Positions 34,696 through 43,380 are shown, counted from the stretch's first letter. The stretch is DNA of 64,000 nucleotides from Nocardioides alkalitolerans DSM 16699 (GCF_000426525.1 NZ_KE384533.1:784562-848561); one strand, 5' to 3'. Notes: generated by a model not told the origin, from the sequence alone. Program-made: numbers and translations.

Positions 34696-35526
34696 GTGCC
34701 ACTACGTAACCCGGTCTTCCTCGACATGGCGACTCTTGCTGCACACGGCGAATACAACGATGTAGTGGTGCCGCGTGCTGCCGAGATCGTTGAGAAAACG
34801 GTGAGCAAACGAGGCGGCACGATGGGAGTCGGAATCGGCGCTGCCACCCTCGGTGGCACCCTCGGCAAAGACATCGAGTTCCAAGCCAGTTACTCCCTCA
34901 CGCCAACAGACAAGGCGACCGTCAGCAGACTTATCGACGGGCTCCACACACAGGGAGTCATCCAGGCGACCACTGGATCAACGCCATATGCACGCGGCGA
35001 GTTGCTCGAACTTGAAGGCGACGCAAGCGTCACGGGCTGCTCGATCGCAGCCAAGTTGTTTTACTTGGCACTCCAAGTGATCCGAGAGACCGACCAATCA
35101 CTCGACGATCTAGACACAGACGCACTAGAACCGCAGTTTCTCGCACTCGCGAAAGACGTGTACCTCGGCAATGCAGCCCTTCCGATCCCACTCCTGATGG
35201 AACTCGAGAACACCGAACTGACTCCACGTGTCTTCCTGAACCTGGCTCCGGATCACTTCGTGGACTCCGCCGCAACCGACCGGGTCGAGGGTCACATCCA
35301 AGTCCTGGGTTCGATCTCTCAGTTGGTCGCTGAGAACCGTTACCTCACCGCCGAACATTGGCTCCTACACGGTTGGGAGCAGACCATGCGCCGCACCCTC
35401 ATGACCCGCGTCGACGAGATGGTGGCCGACTTAGTCGAGGCGTTCGACGTAGACCTACCCAACGACGACGTCCGCGCCTACTTCACGGGCCCGGCTATCG
35501 TCCTCGACGCCATTGCCGTCTACTGA
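34696..35526 (+). CDS. Island protein of unknown function (DUF6414-like)
   Basis: 276 residues from GTG 34696; ATG 34726 is an alternative. It begins NPVFLDMATLAAHGEYND and continues with IVEKTVSKRGGTMGVGIGAATLGG, then SLTPTDKATVSRLIDGLHTQG. A start of the form x-x-FLD-x-x-x-L followed by a Gly-rich segment resembles DUF6414 proteins of mobile regions; I am not certain of this. No membrane helix or catalytic motif is evident. It follows the ASCH gene on the same strand and has the island codon use. Confidence 0.7.
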   Translation: MPLRNPVFLDMATLAAHGEYNDVVVPRAAEIVEKTVSKRGGTMGVGIGAATLGGTLGKDIEFQASYSLTPTDKATVSRLIDGLHTQGVIQATTGSTPYARGELLELEGDASVTGCSIAAKLFYLALQVIRETDQSLDDLDTDALEPQFLALAKDVYLGNAALPIPLLMELENTELTPRVFLNLAPDHFVDSAATDRVEGHIQVLGSISQLVAENRYLTAEHWLLHGWEQTMRRTLMTRVDEMVADLVEAFDVDLPNDDVRAYFTGPAIVLDAIAVY

Positions 35527-35607
35527 CCAGCAGGATCGGCGTGATAGTCAAGAGCCAGTGCGGGGTCTGAGCTTGAGGCGAAACGCCTCCCGCCTCAGAT
35601 CGCGCTA

Positions 35608-36150
35608 CTAGTCAAGTAACGCGATGCGGTCTCCGGCTGCTGAGGTCTCGAGGATTCGCTGATAGTTGGCAGCGACAAGTGGCATGCGATCGACCTCGTG
35701 GACCTCAGCGATGAGGGCTTCGGCTGCACGGACGTCGCCTGGTTTGGTCGCCTGAGTTTCGCGTCGTGAGCTCGGGAAGTCAGTAACGGTGAGGAGCCGT
35801 TCGGGTGGCATTGCCCGGATGGTGTCGGGTTGCATGGCCGCGTTATGGAGGAGTGGCAGCCAAGGCGTGGGGCTTCCTCGACTTGTGTGTGGGTGCCGTT
35901 GAACCAGTGCAGGATCGCACCGGGGTGCGGGATCTCCTAAGCAGGGAGGGACCTGGGCGGTGCGTCCGGTGCAGTTGGAGATGAGGGCAGGTTGACCGGT
36001 GGCGACACCGAGGATGCTCGCCACGATGGTCTGTTGTAGGACTCAGTCGCCTCGTTGGTCGAGGCCGACCTCGCCAACTAGGGCGAAGTGGTTGATGGCT
36101 CACCGGAACGTGTCCTCGTTGTGCTCGGCGCGATTGATCATCGGAACTGC
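35608..36150 (-). pseudogene. Decayed TatD-family (QatD-like) nuclease gene
   Basis: Read leftward in three frames this recovers a TatD-type hydrolase: HFALVGEVGLDQRGD (TatD GEVGLD motif), a stop, ILGVATGQPALIS-NCTGRTAQV, then after a frame change IPHPGAILHWFNGTHTQ VEEAPRLGCH, and after a further 1-bp loss AAMQPDTIRAMPPERLL TVTDFPSSRRETQATKPGDV and a helical tail ending IALLD. There are two in-frame stops (before AINHF and after QRGD), two frameshifts, and the N-terminal ~60 residues are missing at the border with fpg. The ILHWF motif recalls QatD-like members. It is non-functional unless sequencing errors are many. Confidence 0.7.
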
Positions 36151-36166
36151 AAAGTCACACCGCCCC

Positions 36167-37033
36167 TCACTTCAACAGCTTCGACATGCGCCGGTCGGCG
36201 AGCAGCTTGCCGCCGGTCTGGCAGGTGGGGCAGTACTGCAGGCTCGAGTCGGCGAAGGAGACCTCGCGCACGACGTCGCCGCACACGGGGCACGCCTCGC
36301 CCGCCCGGCCGTGGACGGCCATGTTCGTCTTCTTCTCGCCCTTGAGCTGGCTCGCCGCGAGCCCGCGCGACCGGGTCACGGCATCGCCGATCACGCCGCG
36401 GATCGCGCCGTACAGCGTCTCGAGCTCGGTCTGGGTGAGGCTGTTGGACGGCTTGAACGGCGAGAGCCGGGCCGCGTGGAGCAGCTCGTCGGAGTAGGCG
36501 TTGCCGATGCCGGCGATGTTGCTCTGGTAGCGCAGGACGCCCTTGATCTGGGCGCGCCCCGCCTTCTGGAGGATGTCGGAGAGCACCTGCAGCGTGAAGC
36601 CGTCGCCCAGCGGGTCGGGCCCCAGGCGGGCGATGCCCTCGACGTCGGCGGGCGAGCGCACGACGTACAGCGCCAGGCTCTTGCGCGTGCCGGCCTCGGT
36701 GACGTCGAGGCCCGTGTCGTCGTCGAGCACGATGCGGGCGGCGAGCGTCGACTTCGTGCTCGGACGCGGGGGCACCGGCGGCACCTCGTCGCGCCAGCGC
36801 ACCCAGCCGGCCCGCGCGAGGTGGAGCACGAGGTGGAGCCCGCCGACGGAGATGTCGAGGAACTTGCCGTGGCGCGTGACGCCCTCGACGAACGCCCCCT
36901 CGACGGCCGAGAGCGGCGGGTCGAACGTCTTCAGGGCGCTGAACGCGGCGAGGTGCACCTTCGCGATCGCACGCCCCTCCAGCCGGCCGCTCAGGTCGAG
37001 CGCCAGCGCCTCCACCTCGGGCAGCTCGGGCAT
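36167..37033 (-). CDS. Fpg/Nei-family DNA glycosylase
   Basis: 288 residues. It starts MPELPEVEAL with the catalytic Pro and Glu, carries HGKFLDI with the conserved Lys, the helix-two-turn-helix stretch GVLRYQSNIAGIGNAYSDELLHAARLSP, and a C-terminal zinc finger CPVCGD...YCPTC. It excises oxidised bases and cleaves the abasic strand. The linker to the zinc finger is longer than in E. coli MutM, as in actinobacterial Fpg/Nei relatives, so 8-oxoguanine specificity is not certain. TAGGCT six nt before the ATG suggests leaderless transcription. Confidence 0.92.
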   Translation of the reverse strand: MPELPEVEALALDLSGRLEGRAIAKVHLAAFSALKTFDPPLSAVEGAFVEGVTRHGKFLDISVGGLHLVLHLARAGWVRWRDEVPPVPPRPSTKSTLAARIVLDDDTGLDVTEAGTRKSLALYVVRSPADVEGIARLGPDPLGDGFTLQVLSDILQKAGRAQIKGVLRYQSNIAGIGNAYSDELLHAARLSPFKPSNSLTQTELETLYGAIRGVIGDAVTRSRGLAASQLKGEKKTNMAVHGRAGEACPVCGDVVREVSFADSSLQYCPTCQTGGKLLADRRMSKLLK

Positions 37034-37134
37034 GCGCGCAGCCTATCCCCGGGCACCGACACCGGGTCCAGGCTGTGCACTGGGGGCTCCGGCAGACCCG
37101 TGACAGGTCGCCGGGGCAGGGGCATGATGGGGCG

Positions 37135-37410
37135 ATGGGCGCCGTGAAGCCTCTCCCCTCCGCCGGGTCGATCTACGTCGACGCCCGCAACGGCGACCGC
37201 GCGCTGCGCATCTCCTGGCACGACGACGCCGGTCTCGTCGTGCTCTCGCTCTGGCGGGAGAACGTCTGCGCCGGCACCTTCCGCCTCCCGGTCGACGAGG
37301 TCCCCGAGCTCATCGAGATGCTCCGGGGCGGGCTCGACCGCGCGTACGTCGCCCGCCGCGCCGCCGCCGAGCGGCTGGCCCCCGCACCGCCCCTGCCCGA
37401 CGCCGGTTGA
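37135..37410 (+). CDS. Small conserved-looking protein of unknown function
   Basis: 91 residues from ATG 37135, with CATGAT six nt upstream as a possible leaderless promoter. It contains SIYVDARNGDRALRISWHDDAGLVVLSLWRENVC and FRLPVDEVPELIEMLRGGL, which predicts a small beta-sheet with a C-terminal helix and no membrane segment. Proteins of this kind are common in actinobacteria without a known role. Confidence 0.75.
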   Translation: MGAVKPLPSAGSIYVDARNGDRALRISWHDDAGLVVLSLWRENVCAGTFRLPVDEVPELIEMLRGGLDRAYVARRAAAERLAPAPPLPDAG

Positions 37411-37436
37411 CCACCCCCGGGTGATGTGATGGCCCC

Positions 37437-38330
37437 ATGGTGCGCGCGATCGCCGGGGGGCGTCAGGTCTGGTCCCGGCTCATGGGCCTCTTGTTCGTCG
37501 TCGTCGTGGTCGACGTGGTGGCCGCCCTCGGCGTGCTGCCGTTCGGGCGCCTCGTTCCGGGCGGGCTCGTCGGCGTCGTGGCGGTGATCGTGGGCATCGT
37601 GGTGCTCTCCCTGCTGGTCGGCGTCGCCCCGCGGTCCACCCGCACGGAGCCCGTGGTGCTGGCCCCGCCCGTGCGGGGGGAGTGGACGGCCGTCAACAGC
37701 CCCGGCCAGCAGGTGCCCAGCCACGGCACCCGCACCCGTGGCCAGCTCAGCGCCGTCGACGTGTGTGGCCGCTCGACCGCGACCTCCCCGACGCTGGTGC
37801 GCTGGGGCCTGCGGGGCACGCCCCCGGAGGCCTACCCCGGCTTCGACGAGCCGATCCACGCGATGGCGCCCGGCGAGGTCGTGCGCGTCGGTGACCGCCA
37901 GCGCGACCACCGGGCCCGCGACACCTGGCCCGCCCTGCTCCTCATGATGACGCTGGAGGGGATCCTCCGGGAGGTCGGCGGCACCGCGAAGGTGCTCGGC
38001 AACCACGTCGTCGTGCGCCACGACGACGGGACCGCAGCGGTCTACGCGCACCTGCGGTGCGGCTCCGCCACGGTCGCCGTGGGCGCGCAGGTGGCGGTCG
38101 GCGACGTCGTCGGCCGGGTCGGCAACACCGGCAACACCTCGATGCCGCACCTGCACGTGCAGCTCATGGACACGCCGCGCACCGACGCGGCCGCCGGTCT
38201 GCCCCTGGCCTGGTCGGGCATCGAGTGCACCGGCGAGATCGACCCGCCCTTCGCCGCCTTCGCCAAGGACCCCGCCGACACGGCCCTGCCCGGGATGCCC
38301 CGCAACGGCGAGGTCTTCCGCGTCGGCTGA
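37437..38330 (+). CDS. M23-family (LytM-like) metallopeptidase, membrane-anchored
   Basis: 297 residues. Two N-terminal membrane helices (LMGLLFVVVVVDVVAALGVL and VGVVAVIVGIVVLSLLV) anchor an extracytoplasmic domain. The peptidase core is seen as HVVVRHDDGTAAVYAHL, VAVGDVVGRVGNTGNTS and the zinc-binding HLHVQL near the end. The usual first His-x4-Asp ligand motif is not obvious, although GQLSAVDVCG is at its expected place; activity may be altered. Likely a peptidoglycan hydrolase or a regulator of one. TGTGAT six nt before the ATG suggests leaderless transcription. Confidence 0.85.
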   Translation: MVRAIAGGRQVWSRLMGLLFVVVVVDVVAALGVLPFGRLVPGGLVGVVAVIVGIVVLSLLVGVAPRSTRTEPVVLAPPVRGEWTAVNSPGQQVPSHGTRTRGQLSAVDVCGRSTATSPTLVRWGLRGTPPEAYPGFDEPIHAMAPGEVVRVGDRQRDHRARDTWPALLLMMTLEGILREVGGTAKVLGNHVVVRHDDGTAAVYAHLRCGSATVAVGAQVAVGDVVGRVGNTGNTSMPHLHVQLMDTPRTDAAAGLPLAWSGIECTGEIDPPFAAFAKDPADTALPGMPRNGEVFRVG

Positions 38331-38415
38331 GGCGCCCGCCGGCCGCTCCGCCCCGGCGCCGGCGTGTCGGCGTGCTTCTACGGAATCACCTAGACGCGCC
38401 GATACGGTCCTCGAC

Positions 38416-39612
38416 ATGGATCCGGTGCGCAACCCCTACGCCCCCGGCGCCGGTCAGCGCCCGCCCGAGCTCGCCGGCCGCGACCGTCAGCTGCAGCAGT
38501 TCGACGTGACGCTCGAGCGCGTCGCCGCGGGGCGTCCCGAGCGCAGCATGGTGCTCTTCGGGCTCCGCGGCGTGGGCAAGACGGTGCTGCTCAACGCGCT
38601 GCGTTCGGCGGCCGTCACACGGGCGTGGGGCACGGGCAAGATCGAGGCCCGCCCGGAGGCCGGCATCCGGCTCCAGGTCGCGCAGGCCGTGCACGCCGCC
38701 GTCCGGGAGGTCGCCCACCGCCACCGCGACCCCGACCGCGTCGACGACGTGGCCGGCGTGCTGAAGTCGTTCGCCCTGGCCACCGCGATGGGCGACCGCC
38801 GCTCGACCCGGTGGGTGCCCGGCGCCCACCTCGCCGACGTGCCGGCCACCAAGGGTCGCGCCGACTCCGGCGACCTCGAGCTCGACCTGGTCGAGCTGTT
38901 CACCGACGTCGCCGACCTGGCCCGCGACCTCGGCGTCGGGATCGCGCTGTTCATCGACGAGATGCAGGACATCGCCGTCGACGAGCTCGCCGCCCTCTGC
39001 GGCGCGTGCCACGAGATCAGCCAGCAGGGGGCGCCGCTCATCGTCGTCGGTGCGGGGCTGCCCCACCTGCCGGCCGCGCTCGCGGCGTCGAAGTCCTACG
39101 CCGAGCGGCTCTTCGCCTACGTCGAGGTCGACCGCCTCCCGCGCGAGATGGCGGAGCGGGCGTGGCAGGTGCCGGCGGCGGGGGAGGGCGTGGGGTTCGA
39201 GCCCGACGCGCTCGAGGAGCTCTACCGCCTCACCGACGGCTACCCCTACTTCGTGCAGGCCTACGGCAAGGTCACCTGGGACGCCGCGGTGGCCGACCCG
39301 GTACGGCGGGTCGACGTCGAGGCGGCCGCCCCCGAGGCGGAGGCCGAGCTGGCCCGGGGCTTCTTCGGGGTCCGCTACGAGCGGGCGACGCCGGCCGAGC
39401 GGGACTACATGGTGGCGATGGCCGACCTCTCGGTCGACACCGACGACGGACCGGTCGCCACCGCCGCGCTCGCCACCCACCTCGGGCGCAAGCCGCAGTC
39501 GCTCAGCCCCGCCCGCGACGGGCTGATCAAGAAGGGGCTCGTCTACTCGGCCGAGCGCGGCCGTATCGCGTTCACGGTGCCGCATTTCGCGCGATTCCTG
39601 CGCGCCCGCTGA
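38416..39612 (+). CDS. AAA-type ATPase, archaeal-ATPase/Orc1-Cdc6-like
   Basis: 398 residues from ATG 38416 with TACGGT 7 nt upstream. It has Walker A GLRGVGKT (~50-57), Walker B ALFIDEMQDI (~178) and a sensor-like LIVVGAGLPHLP. A lid region (LTDGYPYFVQAYGKVTW) and a C-terminal winged helix (LGRKPQSLSPARDGLIKKGLV) complete the pattern of STAND/Orc1-like ATPases. Such proteins are common in actinobacteria; nucleic-acid binding by the winged helix is likely but the process is unknown. Confidence 0.82.
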   Translation: MDPVRNPYAPGAGQRPPELAGRDRQLQQFDVTLERVAAGRPERSMVLFGLRGVGKTVLLNALRSAAVTRAWGTGKIEARPEAGIRLQVAQAVHAAVREVAHRHRDPDRVDDVAGVLKSFALATAMGDRRSTRWVPGAHLADVPATKGRADSGDLELDLVELFTDVADLARDLGVGIALFIDEMQDIAVDELAALCGACHEISQQGAPLIVVGAGLPHLPAALAASKSYAERLFAYVEVDRLPREMAERAWQVPAAGEGVGFEPDALEELYRLTDGYPYFVQAYGKVTWDAAVADPVRRVDVEAAAPEAEAELARGFFGVRYERATPAERDYMVAMADLSVDTDDGPVATAALATHLGRKPQSLSPARDGLIKKGLVYSAERGRIAFTVPHFARFLRAR

Positions 39613-39645
39613 GCCCCGGCCCGCTCGGGCGCGAGGACGACCGGG

Positions 39646-40677
39646 TCAGCCGCGGCGACGGGCCTTCGCCCACCCGCTGGCGGCGCGCACCGGCGTGGTG
39701 AGGCGCCAGGACGTGGAGCCCGTCATCGCCGCGATCCGTCGCTCCGCGGCCAGTCGCGCCCGCTTCTCCTCGGCCAGCAGCAGGGCCAGCTCCTCGATCC
39801 GTCGGCCAGTCGCCTCCCGGGCGTCCTGGAGCTCGGCCACGCGGCCCTCCGCGGTCGCGACGGACGCGGCCGCAGCCGCGACGGCGGCGTGCCGGCTGCT
39901 GCGCTCGGCGACGTCGTCGGCGTACCGCTGGCGCACCCGCGGCGAGCCCTGCCCGTAGATGTCGATGCGCGAGCCGAGCAGCTCGACGTCCCGCTTGCCG
40001 AGCAGGTCGGGGTGGGCCTCGCGCAGCACCTCCGCGTACGTCGCTGCGTCCGCCGGTGCGGCGAGGTAGACCTTGTTGGGGGAGAGGGCGAACGGCACGA
40101 GCCCGTGGTCGCCCGCGAGGTAGTGGGTGAGCCCCGTCAGGACCCCCAGCCAGTGCGCGTTGAGCACGTCGTCGAGCACGACGACCCCGCCGTCGACCAG
40201 GACGGTCTCGGCCAGCAGCAGGTCGTGCCGGGTGATCTCGGAGGTGTGGCCGCCGTCGACGGAGAAGAGCCTCACCCGGCCGAACGTCGACGCGGCGTCG
40301 GCCACGGCGACGTCGGTGCTGGAGGCCTGCACCACCACGACCTCGCTCTCGGCCGCCCACTGCGCGACGTTGCGCTCGAGCACGTCCCGGTCGCCGCGAC
40401 CCGAGTCGTCGACGTTGCGCGCCTGGTCCTCGAAGACGTCGAGGGCGACCGCCCTCTCGTCGGGGCGCACGCCGTTGGCGAGCAGCAGGAACGACTTGCC
40501 GTGGTGCACGCCGATCTCGGCGACGTCGCCGCGGACGTCGGTCGCGAGCTGGTGGCCCAGGACCGTGGCGACCACCTCGGCCGAGTCGGGCTCGAACCAG
40601 CCGGTGACGGCGGCCAACCCGTCGGTCAGGTAGCGGTCCAGCCGCTTCTGCACCTCGGTGCGCACGTTCTCGTCCAT
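39646..40677 (-). CDS. Class I SAM-dependent methyltransferase with C-terminal coiled coil
   Basis: 343 residues with GGGGAGG upstream of the ATG. The Rossmann-like core has DVAEIGVHHGKSFLLLA (SAM-binding loop), LDVFEDQARN, FSVDGGHTSEITRHDLL and GGVVVLDDV, as in the Methyltransf_24 group acting on sugars or cell-surface glycans. A coiled coil (~265-320) follows, and the tail AAMTGSTSWRLTTPVRAASG resembles the end of many actinobacterial and cyanobacterial glycosyltransferases. This points to surface polysaccharide modification. Confidence 0.82.
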   Translation of the reverse strand: MDENVRTEVQKRLDRYLTDGLAAVTGWFEPDSAEVVATVLGHQLATDVRGDVAEIGVHHGKSFLLLANGVRPDERAVALDVFEDQARNVDDSGRGDRDVLERNVAQWAAESEVVVVQASSTDVAVADAASTFGRVRLFSVDGGHTSEITRHDLLLAETVLVDGGVVVLDDVLNAHWLGVLTGLTHYLAGDHGLVPFALSPNKVYLAAPADAATYAEVLREAHPDLLGKRDVELLGSRIDIYGQGSPRVRQRYADDVAERSSRHAAVAAAAASVATAEGRVAELQDAREATGRRIEELALLLAEEKRARLAAERRIAAMTGSTSWRLTTPVRAASGWAKARRRG

Positions 40678-40782
40678 CCGTCGACCTCCCCGTTGTGGTG
40701 TGCGTCATGCTACGGGTGACCAGACACGGCGTTCGCCCCCGCCTGCCCCCACGGAGGGCCCGCGTCGGTCATGCTGGGGGGC

Positions 40783-41580
40783 ATGAGGCCGCTCGTCGTC
40801 GCCCACCGCGGAGCCAGCGAGGTGCTCGCCGAGCACACGCTGGGCGCGTACGTCGCCGCGCTCGACGCGGGGGCCGACGGCCTCGAGTGCGACGTGCGGC
40901 TGACCGCCGACGGCCACCTCGTCTGTGTGCACGACCGCCACCTGCGCCGCATCGCCCAGAAGCGGGGCCTCATCTCCACCATGGAGCTCGCCGAGCTGCA
41001 CCAGCTCGACGTGGCCTCGTGGAAGCAGCCGTGGGCCGACCTCGACGACGAGGTGCCCGACCTCGACGAGGGCCTGCGCGGCGTGCTCACGCTGCGCAAG
41101 CTGATGGAGGTGGCGGCCGACCACGACCGCCGCATCGAGCTCGCGATCGAGACCAAGCACCCGACGCGGTACGGCGGGCTCGTCGAGAAGCGGCTCGTCG
41201 AGCTGCTGCGCGACTTCGGGTGGGACGAGGCCGGCGCCCCGGTGCGGGTCATGAGCTTCTCCCACACCGCACTGCAGCGCGTGGGCCGGCTCGCCCCCCA
41301 GGTCCGGGTCGTGCAGCTGTTCGAGCACGCCCACTACTGGCCGGCGCTGCGGCGCATGATCGGCGACGACTGGGTCGTGGGCCCCGGTATCGGCGAGCTG
41401 ACCGACCACCCCGGCCTGGCCTCCCGCCTGGCCGAGAGCCCCCACGAGGTCAACGTGTGGACGGTGAACACGCAGGCCCAGCTCGACCTCTGCCGCGAGG
41501 TCGGCGTCACCGCGGTCGTGACCGATCGTCCGGCCCACCTGCGCCGGCTGGTCGACGCCGGGCCCGCGGCCCAGGTGTGA
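40783..41580 (+). CDS. Glycerophosphodiester phosphodiesterase family protein
   Basis: 265 residues; ATG 40783 is preferred to ATG 40771 because the GDPD core begins at once. Motifs: VVAHRGASEVLAEHTLGAYVAALDAGADGLECDVRLTADGHLVCVHD contains the catalytic His pair and metal-binding Glu and Asp. IELAIETKHPTRYG supplies further metal ligands, and NVWTVNTQAQLDL is the C-terminal signature. It cleaves glycerophosphodiesters to glycerol-3-phosphate and an alcohol. No signal peptide, so it acts in the cytoplasm. Confidence 0.93.
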   Translation: MRPLVVAHRGASEVLAEHTLGAYVAALDAGADGLECDVRLTADGHLVCVHDRHLRRIAQKRGLISTMELAELHQLDVASWKQPWADLDDEVPDLDEGLRGVLTLRKLMEVAADHDRRIELAIETKHPTRYGGLVEKRLVELLRDFGWDEAGAPVRVMSFSHTALQRVGRLAPQVRVVQLFEHAHYWPALRRMIGDDWVVGPGIGELTDHPGLASRLAESPHEVNVWTVNTQAQLDLCREVGVTAVVTDRPAHLRRLVDAGPAAQV

Positions 41581-41623
41581 CGCCTGGGCACGTCCCTCGC
41601 GCCGCGGTCACTAGGGTGGCGCC

Positions 41624-42559
41624 ATGGCAAAGCGCTCCCGCACCAAGGCCCGCGACCAGCAGACGACCGCCCCGGGCGAGGTCGGCCCCCGACAGCCCTG
41701 CCCCTGTGGCTCCGGGCGCCGCTACAAGGCGTGCCACGGTGCCGCCGGCGGCGCGCCCGCCGTCTTCGTGAAGCGTCCCTTCGAGGGTCTCGCCAGCGAG
41801 TGCGACCTGGTCGCGCTGCGCGAGCTGGTGCCCGCTGCCACCGCGCCGCTGCGGCTCAAGGAGGGCGACCGCGACGTCACCCTCGCCACCCTGCTGCCCG
41901 GGGCCGCTCCGGCGTACGTCGGCCAGGACGGCCGGATCGTGCTCGGCCTCCAGGTGCTCCACGGGTTCGGTGACCCCTCGCGCGACCTCGGCGCGGTGCT
42001 GACGGCGGCGCTCGACGCCGAGCCCGGCACCGTCGGCCTCACCTCCGACCCCGGTGAGGGCCCGCGCCTGCAGGACCTCCTCGCCGACGAGCCGCTCGAC
42101 ATCACGGTGCACCCGTCGTTCTCCTACTGGGCCGACGTGGTCGAGGACGAGACCGGCGCCATCGCCGCCGCCGCCGAGCAGGCGGACGACCAGATGACCC
42201 CGACGCGGCGGCTCGAGAGCGTCACCGCGGCGTACTGGACCGACGTGCACACCCGCGAGCACCTGCGCTGGGCCATGCCCGAGCCGGAGGACGAGCTGCT
42301 GGACGCGCTCGCCCGCCTGCACGCGGCCGGCGAGGACAGCGTGGCCGAGGGGTCGAAGCTCGTCGGGATGTTCCGGGCCCACGGCCTGCTCACGCCGGTG
42401 TGGGACCTGCCGTCGGGCACGGGGCCCGAGGTGCTCGAGGAGCCGGCGACGGCGTTCGCCGCGAAGCTGGCCGAGGCGCTCGCGGCGACCGAGGGCCTCA
42501 CCACCCAGGAGCGCGCCGTCCGGTCGGCGCTCGCGGGTCGCCAGGTCACGATCCGCTGA
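41624..42559 (+). CDS. DUF5926-type protein with SEC-C zinc motif
   Basis: 311 residues from ATG 41624; TAGGGT (41612-41617) six nt upstream suggests leaderless transcription. The N terminus is basic (MAKRSRTKARDQQ) and has the SEC-C metal-binding motif PCPCGSGRRYKACHG. The rest (~45-311) matches the build I recall for the actinobacterial DUF5926 family: FVKRPFEGLASECDLVALRELVPAA and HPSFSYWADVV. The function is not known; SEC-C motifs bind zinc and often mediate ribosome or SecB contacts. Confidence 0.85.
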   Translation: MAKRSRTKARDQQTTAPGEVGPRQPCPCGSGRRYKACHGAAGGAPAVFVKRPFEGLASECDLVALRELVPAATAPLRLKEGDRDVTLATLLPGAAPAYVGQDGRIVLGLQVLHGFGDPSRDLGAVLTAALDAEPGTVGLTSDPGEGPRLQDLLADEPLDITVHPSFSYWADVVEDETGAIAAAAEQADDQMTPTRRLESVTAAYWTDVHTREHLRWAMPEPEDELLDALARLHAAGEDSVAEGSKLVGMFRAHGLLTPVWDLPSGTGPEVLEEPATAFAAKLAEALAATEGLTTQERAVRSALAGRQVTIR

Positions 42560-42735
42560 GGCGTCGCAGGGTGGCATGACACCTGGTGACGAAACCCTCC
42601 GGCAAAGATCGGTTCCAGGAGTTGCCTCGGGGCCCGCGGGTCAGTAGATTCCTTCCCGTCCGGTCGTTGCTGTATCCCCCGTCAGCAGCGGCCGGACCTT
42701 CACATTTCCGGACCTCTCGAGTCCGGTACGAACGC

Positions 42736-42777
42736 CGGCGGGCCGGTGACCTCCTCGCGGAGGTCACCGGCCCGCCG
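42736..42777 (-). terminator. Strong bidirectional terminator hairpin
   Basis: A perfect 18-bp stem (42736-42753 with 42760-42777) with a 6-nt loop CTCGCG. It lies 28 bp beyond the terD stop on the minus strand and 177 bp after the DUF5926 gene on the plus strand, so it can end both. No T-run follows, as is usual at this G+C. The 175 bp before it (42560-42735) show no gene. Confidence 0.8.
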
Positions 42778-42804
42778 TTCGTCGTGCTCAGGCGCAGGCG
42801 CCGG

Positions 42805-43380
42805 TCAGACGTTGACCCCGAAGTCCGAGGCGATGCCGCGCAGGCCCGAGGCGTAGCCCTGGCCGACGGCCTTGAACTTCCACTCCGCGCCGCTGCGGTA
42901 GACCTCGCCGAAGACCATGGCGGTCTCGACGGAGGCGTCCTCGGTGAGGTCGTAGCGGGCGATCTCGGAGCCGTTGGCCTGGTTCACCACGCGGATGAAC
43001 GCGTTGCGGACGGCGCCGAAGTTCTGGTTGCGCGTGTCGGCGTCGTAGATCGACACCGCCACGACGATGCGCTCGATCTCGGCCGGGACGGAGGCGAGGC
43101 TGGCCTTGAGCAGCTCGTCGTCGCCGTCGCCCTCGCCGGTCGTGTTGTCGCCGGTGTGCTCGACGGAGCCGTCCGGCGACTTCAGGTTGTTGAAGAAGAT
43201 GAAGTGCTGGTCGGAGACGACCTTGCCGCTGCTGCCGACGAGGATGGCCGAGGCGTCGAGGTCGAAGTCGCCGCCGGAGAACGTGTTCACGTCCCAGCCC
43301 AGACCGATGTCGATGGCGGTCAGCCCGGGGGCTTCCTTCGAGAGCGAGACGTTGCCGCCCTTGCTGAGCGAGACTCCCAT
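42805..43380 (-). CDS. TerD-family calcium-binding stress protein
   Basis: 191 residues, a complete TerD domain: MGVSLSKGGNVSLSKEAPGL, IGLGWDVNTFSGGDFDLDASAILV with the acidic calcium site, FIFFNNLKSPDGSVEHTGDNTTGEGDGDDE, and IVVAVSIYDADTRNQNFG. TerD proteins bind calcium and act in tellurite, phage or envelope-stress responses. Three AIM24-like genes lie directly upstream on the same strand, which may form one unit with it (127-bp gap). Confidence 0.95.
   Translation of the reverse strand: MGVSLSKGGNVSLSKEAPGLTAIDIGLGWDVNTFSGGDFDLDASAILVGSSGKVVSDQHFIFFNNLKSPDGSVEHTGDNTTGEGDGDDELLKASLASVPAEIERIVVAVSIYDADTRNQNFGAVRNAFIRVVNQANGSEIARYDLTEDASVETAMVFGEVYRSGAEWKFKAVGQGYASGLRGIASDFGVNV

Larger units (their letters stand above)
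32277..36165. other. Low-G+C accessory island
   Basis: Base composition and codon use change sharply inside the esterase-Fpg interval: T- and A-ending codons (TTG, GTT, CTA, GAT) become common although they are rare on both sides. It contains a PIN-GNAT-ASCH/EVE fusion, an ASCH protein, a DUF6414-like protein and a decayed TatD-like gene. No integrase, tRNA or flanking direct repeat was seen, so the transfer mechanism is unknown. Borders are approximate. Confidence 0.7.

Noticed and set aside
35843..36103. Minus-strand 86-codon open frame over the TatD remnant
   Set aside because: Its reading (Arg/Pro/Ser/His-rich) is one of the out-of-frame readings; the TatD-like motifs are in other frames.
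32277..36165. Prophage or integrative element
   Set aside because: No integrase, phage structural gene, attachment-site repeat or tRNA at either end.
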